DNA from: SIG622 sp045596605
Lineage (GTDB): Bacteria; Bacillota; Clostridia; Oscillospirales; CAG-382
Assembly (NCBI GenBank): GCA_045596605.1
Contig: JAZOCR010000121.1
Location: 1-9,054, forward strand
Reading direction: 5' to 3'
Length of the DNA: 9,054 nucleotides
Positions 1 to 6,714 of this stretch are shown piece by piece (positions within the stretch are counted from its first letter, which is position 1; each line of letters begins with the position of its first letter). The notes beneath the pieces are model-generated. The model ran no database searches and had not been told where the DNA came from. It worked only from the letters and a program-made list of their open reading frames with translations. Made by a program: the position numbers and the translations under genes.

Positions 1-256
1 TGGAGTCAAGCTCACGGGTATAACTGTCAGTGCACGCAAGCAGAGCAGTAAAGCTATTACCCTCAATCTCCTTTTCGGCATTAAGCTCATCCTCAGAGGA
101 ATCATCCTGCTTATCGCCGGAACTACTAATATCACCGCCGGGGGTTGTTGTGCCGGAGTCTGGAAAATCAATACTATTCATGAGTATAAATCCGGCAACA
201 AAAAATACAACCAGACTTATACCAAAGGCAATGAAAAAATTTCGTATATTTTGCAA
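1..256 (-). CDS. N-terminal part of a membrane-anchored extracytoplasmic protein, possibly LCP (LytR-CpsA-Psr) family
   Basis: Eighty-five codons are visible before the gene leaves the window at its 3' end. The start is TTG at 256-254, chosen because GGAGG lies 8 bases upstream (269-265) and a stop precedes it in frame. Residues 7-26 form one hydrophobic segment after a short N-terminus with Arg5, fitting a signal anchor or uncleaved signal. Residues 30-66 are a low-complexity Ser/Gly/Asp/Glu linker, as expected outside the membrane. Residues 68-85 (SFTALLACTDSYTRELDS) resemble the first strand of LCP domains, where a hydrophobic run leads into a G-T-D-like motif. LCP proteins attach teichoic acids or other glycopolymers to peptidoglycan. 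That family call is an inference from about 18 residues; the existence of the gene is much more certain. It lies 42 bp downstream of tmcAL in the same direction and may be co-transcribed. Confidence 0.72.
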   Translation of the reverse strand, partial: MQNIRNFFIAFGISLVVFFVAGFILMNSIDFPDSGTTTPGGDISSSGDKQDDSSEDELNAEKEIEGNSFTALLACTDSYTRELDS

Positions 257-298
257 ATCTATAACCTCCAATCAGGAACACTTTGCTAAAACAGATGA

Positions 299-1438
299 TC
301 ATAACATTAACTTATCAAATATCATTTCAGCTCTTCGCTGAAGCTTAAACTGCTCTTTTGCGCTTTGAGGCGCACCTTTAATATTTCCGATTTTTGAAAG
401 CACGGTTATTTCAGATAGCTTTCTCGCCGCCGCCAAAAGCTCACGCCCCTTTTCACCGCAGGCAAGAACCTCGGTAAAGCGTGGTACATCACTAAAAGCA
501 GATTTTTTAACACCGATCGCCGTGAATAGTAGTGCTCTTCTTATTTTTGCATCCGTCAAATGCTTTGAGCTAAGAGAAGAAAGAAGAGATTCATAGTCCT
601 TACAAAGCAGCATTTCACGATACAGTGAATACTCAAGACCACCGCCGATTTCGGATATTTCAGAAAGCTCCTGCGGCTCACGTGAAAGCACCGCCCCGCA
701 TACAGTGTTAAAATACTTGTCAACATCTACACGTCTTAAGTTTTCTGCAAAAAAGTCTTCCTCAATATCCGGCATAAACCTCAGTGCATTATCGTCTTCT
801 TTATTAAACACCAATCTGCGTATTTGCGATGAAGAAGCTATTTTCTCGCCACGTACCCGTCCGTCATGAGTAGATTCAACACGTTTTAACGCTATCGGCT
901 CAATTCTGCTTCCGGATTTTATCAAAGCTTTTATATACTCAAGTGCAAGTATATCATTTGGCTCCGAAAGAATATCAGCGTACTTTTCTGAAAGCTTTTC
1001 TTTTACAAGTGACTGTCTTGCTCTTGCATACGACAAAGAAGGATTTTGCTTCTGTATCTGTATTATCTCTTTGTTATCTGTATTAGCAAGAAACTCTGCG
1101 CATACCTTTAAAGTTTCAATATCTCCGCTCTCTGAGCCGAATGCAATTGCATCAACGATTCCGATATTATCAAGTATACTTACTGCACCCTTCGCAAAAA
1201 GCTCCGCACTTGCCGACGACCATGGAAAAGGAATCGAAATCACCAAATCTGCTCCGTTTTGCACAGCAAGCCTTGCTCTGACCTTTTTATCACAGACAGC
1301 ATATTCCGCTCTTTGAACGAAGTTGCCACTCATTACACAAACTACAGCGTCAAAGCCCATTTCCTTTATTTTTGAAAGGAGATATTTATGTCCGTTATGA
1401 AATGGATTAAATTCAGAAACAACACCGCATACCTTCAT
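299..1438 (-). CDS. tmcAL: tRNA(Met) cytidine acetate ligase (TmcAL/YlbM family)
   Basis: TmcAL uses ATP and acetate to make N4-acetylcytidine at the wobble position of elongator tRNA-Met, in the cytoplasm. The 379-residue product is close to the roughly 400 of the family. It opens with VVSEFNPFHNGH, the nucleotidyltransferase HxGH-type motif (His14, His17). MSGNFVQR follows at 36-43, then NGADLVISIP at 61-70, FGSESGD at 100-106, PNDILALEYIKAL at 160-172 and ASSSQIRR at 201-208, all recognisable family blocks. A longer reading from an ATG at 1495 adds 19 residues but is rejected: the family starts at the MKVCGVVSEFNP segment, GGAGG sits 7 bases before the 1438 ATG, and the promoter -35 box covers 1490-1495, so transcription would begin inside the extension. 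It follows radC in the same direction with a 111-bp gap and has its own promoter. Confidence 0.93.
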   Translation of the reverse strand: MKVCGVVSEFNPFHNGHKYLLSKIKEMGFDAVVCVMSGNFVQRAEYAVCDKKVRARLAVQNGADLVISIPFPWSSASAELFAKGAVSILDNIGIVDAIAFGSESGDIETLKVCAEFLANTDNKEIIQIQKQNPSLSYARARQSLVKEKLSEKYADILSEPNDILALEYIKALIKSGSRIEPIALKRVESTHDGRVRGEKIASSSQIRRLVFNKEDDNALRFMPDIEEDFFAENLRRVDVDKYFNTVCGAVLSREPQELSEISEIGGGLEYSLYREMLLCKDYESLLSSLSSKHLTDAKIRRALLFTAIGVKKSAFSDVPRFTEVLACGEKGRELLAAARKLSEITVLSKIGNIKGAPQSAKEQFKLQRRAEMIFDKLML

Positions 1439-1466
1439 ATACCGTCCTCCGTGCGAACATAATAGT

Positions 1467-1495
1467 ATTATAATTCTACATAAGACAAAAATCAA
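1467..1495 (-). promoter_or_regulatory. sigma-A type promoter of tmcAL
   Basis: Reading the minus strand, TTGATT (1495-1490) is followed by a 17-bp spacer and a perfect TATAAT (1472-1467). Predicted initiation near 1460 leaves a leader of about 20 bases that contains GGAGG (1450-1446) before the ATG at 1438. Confidence 0.75.
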
Positions 1496-1513
1496 GTATT
1501 ATTGATAAAATTT

Positions 1514-1526
1514 TACATAATATGTA
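1514..1526. repeat. 13-bp palindrome upstream of the tmcAL promoter
   Basis: TACATA-A-TATGTA is a perfect inverted repeat with a one-base centre, about 19 bp upstream of the tmcAL -35 box and 24 bp beyond the radC stop codon. It could be an operator half-site pair, but such short AT-rich palindromes also arise by chance. Confidence 0.3.
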
Positions 1527-1549
1527 CGCATAAGTGATAAAAGCGTCCT

Positions 1550-2242
1550 TTATCTGTTAATTGTAGTACAATAAGAATCGTTTACAATAATGAAATGCTC
1601 AACAAGATTTAGATGTAAATCACGAAGCAGCGCAGAGAGTCTTCGTGTGGAATCGTAATCGTCGCCTGACGGCAAACAAACTCCGTTAGGGTGATTATGA
1701 GCAAGTACGATTCTTGTGCATCCAACCTCAATTGCCTTTGCTACGATAATCTGCGGATTAAGATATACATTACTCACAGAACCTGACTCCAATTCATATT
1801 CTGCAATACATTTATTTTTAGAATCAAGGCACAGCATATAGGTTCTTTCAACATTATAGCCATAGAATTTACTTGTAAGGTACTTTCCAATCTCGTCCAA
1901 ACTTGAAAACTCTTCACCTAACATCTTTTTATCTGCAGCATAAGAGCCAAATATTTTAGGTAATAAGCTCAAAAAATAAGCACTGCTTTTACCAACACCC
2001 TCAACCTTTTCAATTTCACCAACAGGTGCGTCAAGTACAGCAGAAAAGCTTCCGAAGCGTTCAAGAAGTCTATGTCCCTGCTCGTTTGTATTGGCTCTCG
2101 GAATGGTATAATAAAGCAGAAATTCAAGCTTTTCGTGGTCAGCGAGTGATGAAAAGCCGTTTGCCGTAACCTTGTCTCTCATTCTTTGACGATGTGCGGC
2201 GTGGCAATTATTATTTTTGGTTGATGCTTCTTTTGATTTCAT
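1550..2242 (-). CDS. radC: RadC-family JAB/MPN domain protein
   Basis: This 230-residue protein has the usual two-part RadC layout. An N-terminal helical part carries a helix-hairpin-helix-like EGVG at 81-84, and a C-terminal JAB (JAMM-like) domain carries HNHPNG at 182-187 and PSGDD at 191-195, giving the metal-ligand pattern His182, His184, Ser192, Asp195. Glu132 in VERTYMLCLD is placed like the acidic residue of other JAB folds. Two departures are visible: the usual P-R-E-V block before the metal motif reads PQII at 163-166, and the protein ends at INR, a few residues short of the common glycine-leucine tail. Despite the name, a role for RadC proteins in DNA repair is not well established. 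The start ATG has AAAGGA 8 bases upstream. It is divergent from the kinase gene. Family call firm, function open. Confidence 0.9.
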   Translation of the reverse strand: MKSKEASTKNNNCHAAHRQRMRDKVTANGFSSLADHEKLEFLLYYTIPRANTNEQGHRLLERFGSFSAVLDAPVGEIEKVEGVGKSSAYFLSLLPKIFGSYAADKKMLGEEFSSLDEIGKYLTSKFYGYNVERTYMLCLDSKNKCIAEYELESGSVSNVYLNPQIIVAKAIEVGCTRIVLAHNHPNGVCLPSGDDYDSTRRLSALLRDLHLNLVEHFIIVNDSYCTTINR

Positions 2243-2296
2243 ATTTATTTTCCTTTGCTGAATTCTGATTATACGTAAACATAATCTACTTTTATG

Positions 2297-2305
2297 ATTA
2301 TAACA
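2297..2305 (-). promoter_or_regulatory. candidate extended -10 promoter for radC
   Basis: On the minus strand TGTTATAAT (2305-2297) matches the extended -10 consensus TGnTATAAT, 55 bp before the radC ATG. There is no good -35 at 16-18 bp; TTGTCA lies 23 bp upstream, too far for a normal spacer. A second TATAAT at 2273-2268 is closer to the gene but also lacks a -35. Confidence 0.4.
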
Positions 2306-2309
2306 AACA
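2299..2309 (+). repeat. 11-bp direct repeat, copy 1 (TATAACAAACA)
   Basis: An identical copy lies at 2437-2447. This copy overlaps the proposed radC -10 element and its downstream half forms part of AAACA-A-TGTTT (2305-2315), a small perfect inverted repeat. Possible operator, not established. Confidence 0.35.
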
Positions 2310-2405
2310 ATGTTTAATAACTGATTGACAAAAACAAAATAATACTTAAATTATAAGTCAAATGGCAACTGATATCAAGAAAAAATCAAAAGTACTCTAT
2401 TTTTA

Positions 2406-2434
2406 TTGACTAAACTCAAAATATAGTATATAAT
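2406..2434 (+). promoter_or_regulatory. sigma-A promoter of the kinase gene
   Basis: TTGACT (2406-2411), a 17-bp spacer and a perfect TATAAT (2429-2434) make a near-consensus promoter. Initiation would fall near 2441, leaving a leader of about 27 bases containing GGAGGTG (2455-2461). Confidence 0.85.
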
Positions 2435-2436
2435 AA

Positions 2437-2447
2437 TATAACAAACA
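2437..2447 (+). repeat. 11-bp direct repeat, copy 2 (TATAACAAACA)
   Basis: Second copy of the repeat at 2299-2309, in the same orientation. It starts 2 bp after the kinase-gene -10 box and spans the predicted transcription start, a position where a bound repressor would block initiation. Confidence 0.35.
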
Positions 2448-2467
2448 GTTACACGGAGGTGTAATAT

Positions 2468-3379
2468 ATGCATAATCCAAAGATTAAATTTGAAAGTCTT
2501 AAAGATAAGATAAATTATATGTCTCATTGCGAAAAAAGCTTTGAGCTTGAAGTATCCAATGCCATAAGCAGTATAGTCAATCATAAAAGCCTTAAGCTTT
2601 TATACGTATGCGGCCCGTCTTGTTCAGGGAAAACCACCTCATCAAATATGATTATTTCAAGGCTTACAGAGCTTGGAAAAAGGCTTGAAGTGATTTCCGT
2701 TGACGACTATTACCTTAACAGAGAATGTATTATTGAAAACTGCACACAAAAAGGAATCCCGATTGATTTTGAATCAATATCTTCCCTTGATTTTGCTCTT
2801 TTAAAGAATACCATAGATAATCTTAAAGATGAAAAAGAAAACATACAAATCCCCTGCTTTGACTTTAAGTCGGGAAAGCGCATAGGTATGAGAAATATAA
2901 AAAATACCGAAGACACGTTAATTCTTTTTGAAGGGATACAGACGGTATATCCGGAAATAAGAGAGCTTTTCCTTCCCTTTGAATGCGAGGGCATACGAAT
3001 TGGGATTTTTGAGGACATACTTGCAAGTAATAAAACCATATCAAAAAACGATATGCGTCTTATAAGAAGAATAGTCCGTGACGTAAGCTTTAGAAACACA
3101 CCTGCGCTTGAAACCCTTTCTTTGTGGCAAAGCGTAAGAAATAATGAAATTACAAATATTGACCCTTATATTGAAAACGCAAAAATAAAAATCAATTCGT
3201 TTCACGCCTACGAGCTTTCTGCTCTGCGGTGCCGTGCTATAGAGCTTCTTTCTACCGTGCCTGAAAATTCCGAACACTATGAAAAAGCTATGGAGCTTAC
3301 TTCGGCATTGCTGCCCTTTGAGGATATTGATTCAAGCTTTATCCCCGAAAGCTCTCTGCTTCGTGAGTTTTTGCAATGA
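2468..3379 (+). CDS. uridine kinase-like P-loop nucleoside kinase, stand-alone form
   Basis: A 303-residue cytoplasmic kinase of the uridine kinase/phosphoribulokinase family. Residues 49-57 (GPSCSGKTT) are the Walker A loop, SVDDYYL at 77-83 matches the family's substrate-side acidic motif, IPCFDF is at 128-133, and FEGIQ at 154-158 fits the Walker B strand. The stretch at 197-222 (RLIRR..RD..FR...ALETL..W) matches the C-terminal part of the larger Clostridia/Thermotoga proteins in which this kinase follows TGS and threonyl-tRNA synthetase-like domains. Here those N-terminal domains are absent: only about 45 residues precede the P-loop, and the promoter and GGAGGTG site show that the gene truly starts here. 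Phosphorylation of uridine or another nucleoside is the likely reaction; the exact substrate is not readable. It is the only plus-strand gene, divergent from radC and convergent with mutS2. Confidence 0.85.
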   Translation: MHNPKIKFESLKDKINYMSHCEKSFELEVSNAISSIVNHKSLKLLYVCGPSCSGKTTSSNMIISRLTELGKRLEVISVDDYYLNRECIIENCTQKGIPIDFESISSLDFALLKNTIDNLKDEKENIQIPCFDFKSGKRIGMRNIKNTEDTLILFEGIQTVYPEIRELFLPFECEGIRIGIFEDILASNKTISKNDMRLIRRIVRDVSFRNTPALETLSLWQSVRNNEITNIDPYIENAKIKINSFHAYELSALRCRAIELLSTVPENSEHYEKAMELTSALLPFEDIDSSFIPESSLLREFLQ

Positions 3380-3388
3380 ATATTACCG

Positions 3389-3440
3389 AAAAAATCATAA
3401 TCAGAACCATCATGACTTTTGGTGGTTCTGATTATTTTTC
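3389..3440. terminator. bidirectional intrinsic terminator between the kinase gene and mutS2
   Basis: A perfect 13-bp inverted repeat (3397-3409 with 3423-3435) encloses a 13-base loop. On the plus strand the stem runs into TTATTTTTC. On the minus strand the A tract at 3389-3394 supplies six Ts nearly directly after the stem. It therefore serves both convergent genes, starting 9 bp after the kinase stop codon and overlapping the space just past the mutS2 stop. Confidence 0.9.
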
Positions 3441-3442
3441 TA

Positions 3443-5902
3443 TTACTTTAAAGTAACAACCGTTACGCCGCTGTCGCCCTCGCCAAAAGTACCCGGTCTT
3501 ATTGAGTCAACTCTTGAGTCACGACGAAGCCTTTGCTGGATTACCTGGCGAAGCACACCCGTTCCTTTTCCGTGAATAATGGTTACGTTTGAAAGGTTTG
3601 CAAGCACAGCTTCGTCAATGTACTTATCAACCGTAAGCCACGCATCGTCACCTATCATTCCACGAACGTCTATTTCTGCACGTATAGACTGAGATACGGC
3701 AGGAGTAGACATTCCGGCTCTGTTTGGCTTCTTTGATTGCTTTTTCTTTTTAGCCGAGTTTTCATCCTCAAGGTCAGATAAAAGTCTCAAATTTTCTTTA
3801 TTTGTTTTAAGCTTTGCGTAGCCTATCTGAACGAAATACTGCTCCTTGTCGATTTTTGTGATTTTTCCCTCTTTTTTAAGGTCATAAACAAGAATCTCAT
3901 CACCGACCTTGAATTCACGTGAGGGCTTATATATTGTTTCAGCACGTTCAAGATTAAGTCCGAGCTTTTCACTTGTCTGCTTCACCTTTGAAGCGACATT
4001 TGCCTTTGTAGCTGCAAGAGCTTTTGCAAAGTCATCGGCTTCTTTTTTGCGTCTTATTTCGTCAAGTTCTTCGAATATATAATCCGATGCAGCCTTTGCA
4101 GAATCAATAAGCTTCCTTGCTTCTTTTTCAGCCTTTGCTTCAAGCTCTGAAATTTTTTTATTAAGCTCTTCCCTGTCAAGCCTTGCCTGCGCTTTAGATT
4201 CAGAAAGCTCACTTTTAAGCTTTCTAACCTGCTCACGTTCCGCTTCAAGTCCGCTTCTCGTGTTTTCAAGCTCGTTCATCACTTCTTCAAAACGTCTTGA
4301 TTCCCCCGGAACATAGTCGTTTGCCGCAGATATTATACTTTTATCTATACCAAGTCTTTCTGCTATCGCAAAGGCGTTAGAACGCCCCGGAAGCCCTATT
4401 GTCAGCTTATAGGTGGGACGAAGGGTTTCAATATTAAATTCACATGACGCATTTGAAACCCCCTCCGTTTCAAGAGCGTATGCTTTAAGCTCTGCATAGT
4501 GAGTTGTGGCAGCACACAGACAACCCACAGCACGTATTCTTTCAAGAATTGCCTCAGCAAGTGCCGCACCTTCGATTGGGTCAGTACCGGCTCCAAGTTC
4601 GTCAAAAAGCACGAGAGAGCTTTCATTTACCTTGCCAAGAATATCCACAATATTTACCATATGGGCAGAAAAAGTAGAAAGCGACTGTTCTATGCTCTGC
4701 TCGTCACCGATATCTGCAAGAATATTTGTAAACACAGGAACCACCGAGCCGTCATCACACGGAATATGAAGACCGCACTGTGCCATCAGAGAAAACAGTC
4801 CAAGGGTTTTAAGTGTAACTGTTTTACCGCCGGTATTTGGACCTGTGACCACAAGCATTCTATATCCGTTTCCTATGGACACGTCTATGGGAACGACCTT
4901 TTCCTTATCAAGCATTGGGTGTCTTGCTTTTTTAAGATTTATATTTCTTTTTTCAGTAATAATCGGTGATGCAGCATTCATTCTGAATGAAAGCTCTGCT
5001 TTTGCAAATACAACACCTATATCACACAGAACCTCGTAATCAGTTTTTAGTACATTTGAAAAACGGGAAACTTCACTTGTCAGGTGGAACAGTATTTTCT
5101 CTATTTCAGCCTGCTCACGCACCTCAAGCACACGAAGCTCATTGTTAGCTTCGACGACGCTCATAGGCTCAATAAATAATGTTGCCCCCGAAGCGGAGGT
5201 ATCATGAACAAGTCCTTTTATTTCATTCTTATATTCGGCACGCACAGGAATAACGTATCTGCCGTTACGCATTGTAATGATATTTTCCTGAAGATATTTT
5301 GAATATTCTCCTGAAGAAATATATCTTTGCAGACTTTCACGAGCCTTATTTCCTGCGTTTTTCATCTTGCGTCTTATGTCATAAAGCTCGCTTGTTGCAG
5401 TATCGGCAATCAAATCCTCACCTATTACTGCACCGGTGATTGCTTCATACAAATATTTATTTGTAATAAGTCGTGATGAAAATTCAAATAAAGTAGACTC
5501 GCCGTTTATTGATTCCCCAAAATAGTGGGTAATAGACGCTGCTGCCCTTAAAACATCGGCAACACGAAGCAGCTCAAGAGTATTGAGCGAAGCACCTTTT
5601 TCTGCTCTGAAAAGTGATTCTGAAATATCCTTTATTCCGCCAAAAGACGGTGCTCCTTTGGTTACAACAAGATTTTTTGCCTCAGTCGTCTGTCTCTGCA
5701 TATTGATAATGAAATCCCTTGAGACGGACGGGGTTATATTCTTTATAATTTCTTCACATCCCTCAAAAGGTGCACAGTCAGAAAGCACTGCGAGCACCTT
5801 GTCAAATTCAAGGGTCACAATTGCACGCCTGAAGCCCTCGTGTGAAATGCTGTTTACAGAATCAGATGAAAATATTCTGTTTTCTTGAAGTTTAGATTCC
5901 AT
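3443..5902 (-). CDS. mutS2: MutS2 ATPase with C-terminal Smr endonuclease domain
   Basis: An 819-residue protein, slightly longer than the roughly 785 usual in Bacillus. It lacks the MutS mismatch-reading domain. The core and clamp region (to about 330) includes the conserved block around GRYVIPVRAEYK. The ABC-type ATPase has Walker A GPNTGGKT at 354-361, DEQSIEQSLSTFSAHM at 400-415 and Walker B/D-loop FDELGAGTDP from 433. A charged coiled coil covers about 535-630, a small beta (KOW-like) segment starts near 662, and a Lys-rich linker leads to an Smr domain at 740-819 with IDVRG and HGKGTG (777-782). Known roles of the family are suppression of recombination and, in Bacillus, splitting of collided ribosomes. 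AAGGA lies 6 bases before the ATG, overlapping the end of recO 9 bp upstream. All key motifs are intact. Confidence 0.96.
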   Translation of the reverse strand: MESKLQENRIFSSDSVNSISHEGFRRAIVTLEFDKVLAVLSDCAPFEGCEEIIKNITPSVSRDFIINMQRQTTEAKNLVVTKGAPSFGGIKDISESLFRAEKGASLNTLELLRVADVLRAAASITHYFGESINGESTLFEFSSRLITNKYLYEAITGAVIGEDLIADTATSELYDIRRKMKNAGNKARESLQRYISSGEYSKYLQENIITMRNGRYVIPVRAEYKNEIKGLVHDTSASGATLFIEPMSVVEANNELRVLEVREQAEIEKILFHLTSEVSRFSNVLKTDYEVLCDIGVVFAKAELSFRMNAASPIITEKRNINLKKARHPMLDKEKVVPIDVSIGNGYRMLVVTGPNTGGKTVTLKTLGLFSLMAQCGLHIPCDDGSVVPVFTNILADIGDEQSIEQSLSTFSAHMVNIVDILGKVNESSLVLFDELGAGTDPIEGAALAEAILERIRAVGCLCAATTHYAELKAYALETEGVSNASCEFNIETLRPTYKLTIGLPGRSNAFAIAERLGIDKSIISAANDYVPGESRRFEEVMNELENTRSGLEAEREQVRKLKSELSESKAQARLDREELNKKISELEAKAEKEARKLIDSAKAASDYIFEELDEIRRKKEADDFAKALAATKANVASKVKQTSEKLGLNLERAETIYKPSREFKVGDEILVYDLKKEGKITKIDKEQYFVQIGYAKLKTNKENLRLLSDLEDENSAKKKKQSKKPNRAGMSTPAVSQSIRAEIDVRGMIGDDAWLTVDKYIDEAVLANLSNVTIIHGKGTGVLRQVIQQRLRRDSRVDSIRPGTFGEGDSGVTVVTLK

Positions 5903-5911
5903 ATCTTTTCC

Positions 5912-6685
5912 TTAAATTAATTTGTGATAATAATCAAGTGTTTTATATTTTCGTTCGGTATGAACCTTTATGTACTGCTCACAAATGGTGCCAAGCTCTC
6001 CTGCAAGTGAGCCGGAGATACTGAAAGAAAGCATCTTGCTTTGCGGTGCGTTACATATGTATTTTATTGCCTTATAGGTCTCAAGGGATATAAGATAACC
6101 GTCCTTTGAAAGCTCAAAGGTTTCAGACGAGGTGCATCTGTCACATACAAAGCCTCCCTGCAGCATTTCAAAAACTATGTTTTTAGGGGGATTTGCCGTA
6201 TCAGAGCCACAAGCGCTGCAGGACTCAAAGTTGGGAGTAAACCCTTGAATACACATACATTTTAATTCAAACGCCGCCTTTATAAGCCATCTTGGCTTGT
6301 TTTTAAGGTTTGCAAGTGCGTAAATACTGTTAAGAAGGAGTCTTAGCATTTCGGATTCATCGTTATCCTCCATGCAAATACTTGATGCAACCTCGGCAAA
6401 ATAGGAAGCAAGCGCAACAGCTTCGATATCATCTCTTAGTCCCTGAAAGCTGTCTTTTACTTCAATTGCATCAAGAAAAAGCCTTTCTTCTCTTTTCACA
6501 AAGCCAAAGGTAGAATAGCAAAACAGCTGTGCCCCGGCACTTCTGCGACTGTTTATTGATTTTATCCCTTTTGCAAGAACCACCATCTTACCTCTTTTTG
6601 AAGTAATAATGGTAAGCAGCTTATCATTATCATTAAGTACAATCTCACCAACAACAATTCCGTCTAAAGTCAAATCATATGCCAT
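5912..6685 (-). CDS. recO: DNA repair protein RecO
   Basis: RecO helps load RecA onto SSB-coated single-stranded DNA in the RecFOR pathway and anneals complementary strands. The 257-residue length is typical. The N-terminal part (about 1-80) has the beta-rich OB-fold pattern, including GKMVVLAKGIKSINSRR at 32-48. The helical C-terminal part carries a four-cysteine zinc site, Cys156-x-x-Cys159 and Cys181-x-x-Cys184, within FESCSACGSD and GFVCDRC. GFTPNFESC is a family signature. The gene sits 29 bp after the ybeY-era stop and 9 bp before mutS2, fitting one transcript. The ribosome site is unremarkable: AAGGAAAAGG lies somewhat far (about 13 bases) from the ATG, so translation may depend partly on coupling. 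The era-recO adjacency is conserved in Firmicutes and supports the call. Confidence 0.94.
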   Translation of the reverse strand: MAYDLTLDGIVVGEIVLNDNDKLLTIITSKRGKMVVLAKGIKSINSRRSAGAQLFCYSTFGFVKREERLFLDAIEVKDSFQGLRDDIEAVALASYFAEVASSICMEDNDESEMLRLLLNSIYALANLKNKPRWLIKAAFELKCMCIQGFTPNFESCSACGSDTANPPKNIVFEMLQGGFVCDRCTSSETFELSKDGYLISLETYKAIKYICNAPQSKMLSFSISGSLAGELGTICEQYIKVHTERKYKTLDYYHKLI

Positions 6686-6714
6686 ATACGAAAATATTCC
6701 TTTTCCTTTATGAA

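Noticed and set aside
30..341. Plus-strand open frame of about 100 codons at the left edge
   Set aside because: No ribosome binding site; its sequence is the antisense of the TTG-started membrane protein and the end of tmcAL, which have better gene signals.
1438..1495. Longer tmcAL starting at the ATG at 1495
   Set aside because: The added 19 residues match nothing in the family, the promoter lies inside them, and the 1438 ATG has GGAGG at good spacing.
1534..1552. Hairpin GATAAA/TTTATC overlapping the radC stop codon as a terminator
   Set aside because: The stem is six AT-rich pairs with no following T tract on the minus strand; too weak to call.
2325..2356. TTGACA at 2325 as a second promoter for the kinase gene
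   Set aside because: No acceptable -10 at 16-18 bp; the TTGACT/TATAAT pair closer to the gene is far better.
2375..2584. Small minus-strand frame of 69 codons overlapping the kinase promoter and start
   Set aside because: No ribosome site, AT-driven hydrophobic composition, and it lies over the promoter and coding start of the kinase gene.
4499..4969. Plus-strand frames antisense to mutS2
   Set aside because: They mirror the highly conserved ATPase region of mutS2 and have no start signals or recognisable domains.
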